Assembly: GCA_016721625.1 (NCBI GenBank)
Contig: JADKHR010000001.1
Coordinates: 1,550,001-1,614,000, forward strand
Direction of reading: 5' to 3'
Origin: Elusimicrobiota bacterium
GTDB taxonomy: Bacteria > Elusimicrobiota > Elusimicrobia > FEN-1173
Length of the DNA: 64,000 nucleotides
Made by a program: the position numbers and the translations under genes. The notes under the pieces were generated by a model that saw only the letters and a list, made by a program, of their open reading frames with translations, searched no databases and was not told where the DNA came from. Positions 29,214 through 38,200 of this stretch are shown here, piece after piece (within the stretch, counting starts at the first letter, position 1; every line of letters starts with the position of its first letter).

Positions 29214-32200
29214 CGCGTAGGCCACGAAGGCGCTGGTCAACCTTTCCGTATGAATGTCCCCGTAAAGGAACGATTCGGGCGAAGACCCGTCCCCGTTCAT
29301 GCCGTTCAGTTTGGCGATGGCGGGGAAGGATTTGTTCAACGAGCGTTGAATGGCCGCGCGGATTTCTGTCCGCTCCCCTTCCGGAAACTTCCGGAGGAGG
29401 GCGAGAGACATGGTGTCGGTGATATCCTTTTGCCAGAGGATGTGCTCTTTCCGCTCCGCCGGCGTGATGGACCGGTCCCCGTGGCGCTCCCGGATGCCCA
29501 AGCGGATCTGCTTTTCGTCGATGGCCAGCCGGGCTTTCAACCACCCCCGTTCCTGTCCGGGCAAGACTTTCCCGCGCGCCCGCTCCCCCTCCAGCCACAT
29601 GGCATAAAAGAAGGGAAGGACGTAAAACTCCGCCACGAAGTTGCGGTTCGATTGCCGCCCGACCTCGGCGTCCGCCATCAGGGTGCTGTGGTGGGGGAAC
29701 CGTTTGTTGTAGGCGGCCTCCAACGGGATGGAAAGGAACGTCGGGAGGTCCCGGGGATCGGTGATGTCTTTGAACCGGTTGTAGACCAGCGGAGCCATCC
29801 AGGCGTATTCTTTTAAGGCTTCGGGGGAACGGTAGAGGTCGAGGCCGTCCTTCAAGACGAGGGCCACCTCGTCGGCGTTCAAGAGATGGTCGTCGGTCGC
29901 CCGAATTCTGGTCTTCGCCAACGCGTCATCGGTTGTTTTTTTGATCTCCCCCGGGCCCGTGAACTTCAGGTGGTCCACCGGGACGGAGTGACCCCGTGGG
30001 TCGGCTGGGGTGGAGATGAAATTGACGGTCCGTGCGCCGATGGCGTTCACGACGGGGACCGTCGGTTCATTCCGCACGGGCGTCAGCTTTCGCGCGAGGG
30101 TCCAATCGGCGGGAATCGCGGACACGCCGTCCCGGTTCGAGGTGGACATGGATTGGAGGTCGTTCAACAAACTGTCCGTCCCGGACCCCTCGGAAGGAAA
30201 GCCCATCGTATCTAAATGTTCCCGCAAGGTCGGCATCCGGACGTTGTAGGCCGCCATTTGCTGGGAGAACGTGAGGTAGAGGAGCCCCGTGCGCATGACC
30301 AGGTAAGATCGTTCCGTCGTTAAACGGACCGCTTCCGCGATCTTGGCGATCACGGGCGCGGATTGAATGCCGCCCTTCTTGTATTCTCGGACCAAGACGT
30401 CCAGGGACTGGCCGCCGGCCAGGAGCTCTTTCAACTGTTCTTCCACTCGGTTGAGGCGCAAGAGGACCCCTTCGAGGTCCTTTTTGTATTGTTGGGCGAA
30501 GGACTCGATGTTGAAGACCGCCTCCTCCTCCAACAAGCGGACCTGTTCCCCTTCCAAGCCGATGATTTTGATCCGCGGGCCCGCGTCCCCGCCGATCAAC
30601 CTGGAGCTGAGCGTCAAACGCAGGAGCGTCTCTCCCTCCGGCAATTCGACCTCGATTTTCATGTCGGGAATCCATTGTTTCGTCCGCAACTCCGCGGCTT
30701 CAAAATTCAAGGACTCTTGTTGCCGTCGGAGGTTTTGGACGATGGGGCTGAAATCAGGGCGGCCGCGCGGGCCTTCCGTTGTCTGGGCGATTTCCTCGAT
30801 GGCTTTGATGGTTTGGCGGACTCCGGGCACGCGGCCCAGGAGATAATCCACCTGGGTTTCTCCTAAAGTGGAGGCCAAATTCTTCTTTTCCGCCAAAACG
30901 GCCGCCCGGGCCTTTTCGGCCTGCTCGCGCAAGGCGCTCTCTTGAAGTTGCGCGATGGAAACGTCGATGTCTTCGCCCTTCGCCCCGGCCGCGCGGCCCA
31001 AGCGGTCTCGGCTCACGTTCGCCATCATGTCATACAACAGGGATTGCACCCAGGCTTGCGTGTAATCCCCGCCCTGCTTTTGAATTCGCGCGGCCTGGGT
31101 GTCGGCGATCAGGTCCGTCGCCGCCTGGGCGGCGCCCAAACGGGCGCGCTCCGCGTCCACGGCTCGACCCGTCAACGAATTCCCGCGGCTAAAGAGGTCC
31201 GCCGACAGGACCGGGTTGGGGCCCCGGGTTTCAAACGTGGTCCGCATACGCCCCAAGTAACTGGACGCCTCAATGTACTTGAGTCGGGAGGCCTCCGTCC
31301 CCTCGCGGAGTTTCGCCAGCCGAGTCTCGAAGGCCTTCCGCGCGCCCTCGGACCCTGCCGAGATCGAAAGTTCCTTGGTTCGGTCCGCTTTGGGGACCGC
31401 GGGAAGCGCGTCCGGATCCACCCCGAGGAAGAGAAGCTCTTTTTCCACCCGCTCCAGTTCGCCCCGAACCTCCCGCGTTCGGCGCAGGTCGCCCAAATGG
31501 TTGGTTTCTTCAAAGTAATACCGGTTCTCCTCCGCCAGCGAAGCGAATTCACGGAGCGGGGGCAATCCGTTCTTGACCCGCTCTTCCATCACCGCGGAAA
31601 TCCGGCGAAGGGCCTGGACGTAGGCAATGGTGGCGTCCCGGAGGTTCAGCCATTCCATCTCACGCTGACGGGCCGTTTCCAGGTCTTCCAACGCTTTCCG
31701 CGTGTTCGTTTCGATGGCGGCGGCGCGGGCTTCCTTGGATTTCAGGTAGGGGATGAGTTCCCGAACCACCCCCTGGAACCCCTTGTCCTTGTCCGGACTC
31801 TTCGAATCGAAGAGAGCGGAGTACAACTGATGGAAAGGAGAAAACAATCCCTCCATGACCTTGGCCGGCAAGGGAAGGGCCGTCGCGATTTCGTCCCGGA
31901 ACGCGTTGGTGAGGGCCTTTCCCCCCTGGCCACCGGCGGCGAAGAGCGTGATGAAATCGATGTTCAGCTTGAGGGGTTCCATTTCGTTGTCGATGACGGA
32001 TTGGAGCTGGTGGCCCTCGGCGGATTTCAAGGCGATCCGCTGGCTGATGAAAGGGTCGAAGCGGCCCATGAACGTTTTGTCCCAGGCGTCCGCCATCTGG
32101 CGGAGGGCGAACCCCTCCGCGGTCTTCCATTTGAGGGCCGGAGTCAGGGAAGCGATCGTGGCCGACAGTCGAACGGAGTGCTCCGAGAGGGCCTGCAAGC

Positions 32201-35200
32201 CTTCGATGGGGTTTTTCTGGACCGAGATCCGGGTCTCCTCCATCCTCTCCAGGTGATTCTGGATAAGGATCAAGAGCCCCGCGTCCGTGGAGGACGTCTC
32301 CCGGCTGAGAGACAAGAGCGCCGCCACGTATTCGCGCACTTTCGGGATTCCGGCCCCCAGATCCTCCAGGTCCCGGCGGCCTGATTCGGTCAGTTCCGCG
32401 CCCCGGGCCGTGATTTCCACCGACCGGTCGAACCGCCGGGCTTCGATTTGTTTTTTGAGGCCCTCGGTGGAAAAATTGTCCTCGAACGCCACGATGTCCC
32501 GGCTCGTCCCACCCACCAGGTCCTTGATTCGGCCCTTCAAGGACCGAACCCGCGTGTCGATGTTGATTTTCTCGTCTTCCAGCCGGGCCAGCTCGAACCG
32601 GACTTTCGCGATTTCCCGCAGCCGGTTTTGGCCATACACTTCGAACCCTTCCGCATTCAGCAAGCGTTTCTCGGCGGCCCGCCGCTCGGCTTCCACCTGG
32701 GGCCGTTTGGCCAACTCCCGGCTCAAATCGTGAAGCAAGTCGGCCAGGCTCGAGTAGCCCTCCTGCTCCGCCTGCGCCACCGCGAATTTCGCCTTGTCCA
32801 GTTCCATTTCCGCCAACGACCCCTTGAGGAGCGCCGCCGGGTCATGGAGCGTGAAAGCCACCGTCAGGCCCACGGAGAACCGACCCAACCGGCCCAGGTC
32901 CTTCGCCTGATCCGCCCCGGACAACCATCGGAAATAGAGCCCTACTTTTGGATCCCCTGCCGCCGCTTGAGCCGCGCGCTTGCTCTCTTGCTCCTCCACG
33001 TAGGCCTTTCCCTGGCGAAGCGTGGGGTTCCGGCTCTGCATGAAGGGGAAGAGCTCGTCCGCCGTCCCGTTCTTGACGGAGAAGGGCGTCCGTTCTCCTG
33101 GGGGAAGAATTCGGTCCAATTTTTCTTTCCGCAGGGCGTCCAGCTTGGCATCGTCAGAAGCGATCGCCCGGAGGAGGGTGCCCGGGAGGTCCAGGAGAAC
33201 CGCGAAAATCGACTCGAGAGCGCGGGAACCGGCGGCCGCTCGGTCCGACTCGGTCAGAACCGCCGGGCGGTAGGGCGCCGCGAAGGAAAGGGCTTCCACT
33301 TTTTGCCGGGCCTCTTCCCGTTCCGCCTTCGCCAGGTCCCGGGTGGCCTTGGAAGATTCCCGCAAAAGATCCAACCGGTCCCGGGCGGGGCTGAGACCTT
33401 GGAGCATGCGCGCCGCCATGGCTTGGTTTTTTTTCTCCAGCTCCGCCGTTTCCCGGCGGAGGTTTTCGGAGCGCATGGACGTAGAAACAACTTGTAGAGC
33501 CGACTCCCGGGCCTTGCGGGTTTCGTTGTTCCGGACTTCCTCGGCCTGGATCACCGCCCGCACGTAGGCCCACACCGACGCCTCCCGAACGGCCTCCCGT
33601 TCAGGGTCGGAGAGCGTGGCGCGGGCCAGGAATTCGACCACCAACCCCGCCCCCAGCGTGACTTTGTTGCCCAACAGTTTGGCGAGGCTCACCACCCCGC
33701 TCAAGGTCGAGTCTTTGCGGAACTGGTCGGGCACGGCCGCCTTCATTTGTTCCACCTTCAAGTCCGCGATCTGACGGACCCGCATGGACCGCTCGCCGAC
33801 CTTCGTCTCGACGAGCGCGCGCAGGGCCGCCTCGGCGGCGGGCCCCGGCCCCAGATCGAAACGAGTCTCGTCCGGCGATGGGAGGGCCAAACGACGAGCC
33901 AAGTCAAAGGTTTGGCTCCGGCGTTTCGACTGGGCGTCTTCCAGATCCCCTTCCAACGTCCGAATGTCCTGGGTGAGCTCCGCCAACACTTTTGGATGTT
34001 CGATCCGTTCGGGGATTCGTTTTTGCTCCAAATCTTCCCGGAACGCCTGAAGCACCGCTCTTTCCTTTTCAATCCGGGCGATCGTCTTTTCCGTATCGTT
34101 GATGTCCAAAAGTTCCTGGGCGGTTTTGATGGTGAGATCCAGGCGGTAGAGGTCCGCCGCGATCTCCAATTGTTTCGCGGCGTAGACACCGGCCTTGCGT
34201 TGGGTGGCTTGGTCGGAATCCGCCATTTGGAGGCGCGCCAAGAACTCCGCCCGGGTTCCGGAGTCGTTGGCGATCTCCTGGGGCGATTTTCCCCGCGAGC
34301 GGGCTTCCTGCGCGAGCACGTTGAAATCGAGGACGAAATAGCGCGAGAGAAGTTCATCGACCACCACCCGGCTCTTCTTGGCGTCCAGATCCTTCAACCG
34401 AACGCTCGCGGAACGGTCGCTCTGTTCCATCACCGTTTTCAAATCCACCCGCTCGGCGGCGTCCGCTCCGACCCCTCCGATTGAAAAATGGGCGTCCCCG
34501 GGCGCAACCGAATCGTTGACGGCCAAGAGGATAGGTTTTTCTTTTTCCGCCAGGAAGTCCAAGGGACTGAGCCGCGCCAACATGGGGTTCAGAAGGCCGG
34601 TCGGTCCCCGCACTTCCACGTGGGCGTGGGGATGGCCTTGGGCGTCCCCGGAATCCCCGGTTGTGCCCACGATGGCGCCGGCGGGGAGCTCCTCGCCGGC
34701 CTTGTAGGGGAATTGGTCGGACGTGTGGAAGAACCGGTAGCTGTAGCCGGCGCGGTCCCGGAGCTCCAACCCGTATCCGGCTCTCGCCCCGAAGTCGCCG
34801 ACGCGAACGACCCGCATGGGTTCAGGAGCGCGAATCGGAGTCCCCATGGGAACCGGAACGTCGACCCCGGCGTGGGCGTACCCCTCGCCGAGATCATTGA
34901 CCCGCGGCGCCCCGAATTCGCCGCCGATCGGGACCCGCGCGAGATTGGCCGCCGAGGCTTTCAGTTCGGAGGAAAGGTTGGGGGTTGCGCGGGACTCAAC
35001 GGCCCGACGAACCTGAGCGGCCACGCGCTCCACCGGATCGGCGGGGGCGAGGAACCGGACCGAAACCCATTTTCCTTCGCCGATCCGGGCCCAGTCTCCT
35101 GATCGTTCAAAAACCGTGACGGGGTCGCCCTTGGCGAGCGAGGCCACCCAAGGAGCGTCCTTGCCCGGCGCCCCGCGCACATTGAGCCCGGAAGAGCGGG

Positions 35201-38200
35201 TGGCGACGACCCACGACCGAGAAACGGACGGCGCCTCCGAAGATTCGATGGCGGGAACGGAAGAGACGGGGGGTGAGGCCGATTCGGGTGGAGGCGTTGG
35301 GGCCGCGAGGGCCACCACCATGGTCGCGCCAGGTTCGTCGGCCCTCGCCGAAGGGATGAACCAATCAAGAACTTGTTCGAGTAACGGTTTCGGCCCCCGG
35401 GTTAACTCGAGGGTGTGCGGAACGATGGGACCGTTCTTGGCTTCGAAAGCGTGGACGGCCTTCGCCCGCGCCCGAACGAACTGGACGGCTTCCCCGTGGG
35501 ACGTCGCGCGATCCATGACGGAAGGGGTCCGTTGGGCTTCCACTATCTCCGGGAGGTAGCGGACCTGGAAATACCAATCCCCGACGCCAGGGATTGACTC
35601 GATGGCGTTTTGCACGGTCGACGCCAGATGGTTGAACACGCCCAACATGCCGCCCCACCGCTCGGCGAACTGGCCCATGAAATCGTCGGGGCCGTAGAGG
35701 CGCCAGCCCGTCCGGGCCACGCCGTGGCCGTCTTGGGGATGGGCGCCTTCGATGGGCTGGAAGAGCTGTTCGACGAAGTGGATTTCAACCGGCTGTGGGG
35801 AAAGGGCCGAGGCGAACCGCGACAGCCAACTGTCGAACCAGGCCCCTTGAGCCAGAACGGCGGAAACTTCGGTGTTGACGAACCACATGGAGAACCAGCC
35901 GGAAGGCAGGACCTGGCGCCAGAACCGGGGGTCCTGAAAAACCTGCCGGCGGGACGCGCGCCCCTCGGTGCGGAGGGACTGAAGAACCGTTTTGGCGTCT
36001 TTCTCCAACATCGGCCCCGCCCGCGCCTCCAACCCCTCCAGCAGTTTCCGGATCTGGAGCTTTTGCAACTCGGTTCCCCGGAGAACCCGGCCGTAAACCC
36101 TATTTAAGGAAGCGTCGTGGAGGAGAACCGCGCCGATTTTCGCAATGGCTTGCCCGGCGTCCGCGGGGGAAAGCGACGGGGTGTTTTGAAGCGATTCCAA
36201 ATAACGGATCACGGCGGCTCCGTCCCACGACCAAAGGCGGGCTTCCCCTTTCCCGGCGTCGGCGGGCGGCCGATAGGCCAGAACCGGGACCGTTCCCGGA
36301 CCCTCCGCTTCCACCATCGCCCCGGCCTCGGACCGCTTGAACCGAATGGGTTCAACCAGCGGCGGCGCCAGCGCCGTCGACTGGTCCAACCGTTGATTTT
36401 TAACCGATGCCACCTGCCGCGCGTAGGACCGAATGAACACCGTGGCGAGAGGGCTCAATATCCCAGCGATGGCGAAACTTTGGATGAAGGTCCCCAGCAC
36501 GGGGACTTTTAAGTACCCCTCAAGACCAAAAATCTGGAGGAGCGGGTTGAACCGGAGGAAATCCACCCCGAAGCTTCCGGCCAAGGCGTAAAGGGCCAAC
36601 CCCAGCACCGGGATCGCCAGCATTCGCATATAATGGGCCCGCCGCGCGCTGGTCCCGCCTAGGCCGAAAAGTTTGGGAATGAGGGCCCCTTTCTCCGGGG
36701 CGTAGCGCGCCAGCGCGTACAGGTAAAAGGCCCCCGGTAAGAGGATCAGAAGGGGGACGGCGGCCATGAGTGAAATCCCGCTACCTACAATCACCGTGCT
36801 GACCAGCCAGAGCCTCCCCCGCTCGGTGAGGAAGCGCAGGTGCGCGGCCACCGTGGTCACCTCGGCCCCCCAACGCGCGGCGCCCAGGGCCCGGTCTAAA
36901 ACGTGCCGGAGGCCGGCGAAGGATCCCGAACGAACGTTCTGCTGGCGAAGGATCTCATCCAGGGTCAGGCGGTCCACCTGGTCGGCCGTCAGGTAATTTT
37001 TTCCGCCCGCGCCGCGAATGTTTAAATGGTATCGGAGGGCACTTTCCGGGTGGCGCAGATAGAACCCGCGAAACAGGTGCAGGGCGAACCGGTAGAGAGC
37101 GAAGGAACCCACCGTCCACGCCGCCCGAACCTGAAGGCTCCCGGCCTCCCGGCGGGCCTGTTGCCACATTTCTTTGAAATTGATGTCGGCGGCGTCGCCT
37201 TTAAAGTTCGTCTCGCGGTAGGCGGCGTAGTTGAGGCCCTCCAACGACCGCTCCACCAAGGACCAATCCGTCGCCTGGCCGAGCACGTTCGCGATTTCTT
37301 TTTCCGAAAGCCCCTGTTTCGCCAAGGAACCCCGGAACCGTTCCCGGCGATCCGCCGCGGCGGCCGGTTCGTCATATTTTCGAGGCATCGTTTTTGGCGC
37401 CGACCCCACCGCGGGAGCCTTCGTTCCAAAACCCAAAATACCCGCCGCGGGCTGGTAGCTTTGCCACAGCACCACCGCCCCCATCGCGACGACCATCCAG
37501 CCCACCATCAAAGAGGACAACCCGACGGAGGTGAGCGCCGCCGCTCCGCCGGCCGCGTGGGCCGCGCCGATGCCCGCTCCCATCAACGCGACGGATTTTC
37601 CCGCGAAAACCAGACCCCGTTTTCCGGCGGCGACCAGGGAGGGAACGGCCCCCGCGAGCCGGGAACGGAAGTTCCGCGCCGCAACGGGAACGGCGCCTTC
37701 GGCCTGATCAATGATTTTTTGTCCTTCCGCCGCCGACGACGTCGCCGGAACTTGGATCGCCCTGGCGGCCTGTTGCACCCCTGAAAGAGCCTGAGCCCGG
37801 AGGGAGGCCAACTGCTCGCTCTTCAACGGGATTCTGGCCGACCGGATCGATTGGAGAACCGCCCAGAACGATTTCAAACCTTCCCCCACCGTTCCGACCA
37901 GGCTGGGAGCGGCCAGGAGCGCACCCAACTTCTTGTTCAGGGAGGTCTCCGAACCGGAAGCGTAGCTTTCAGAAACGAAGGAGATGGACTCCCTCTCGTC
38001 CAGGCTTTGGGCGATGATGAAAAGTTCTCCGTTGAAAGAACCGTAGAGAACGAGAGCCTGCTTTCCGCCTTCGTCCAAACTCACCACCGCGCGGCGGATT
38101 TCGCTCTTAATTCCAACCGACTTCATGACGCCCGCGAAAACCTCCAACTTCCGTTCAATCTCGGCCGCCTGCTTGTTGCCCGGCTGGACCATCCCTTTGA

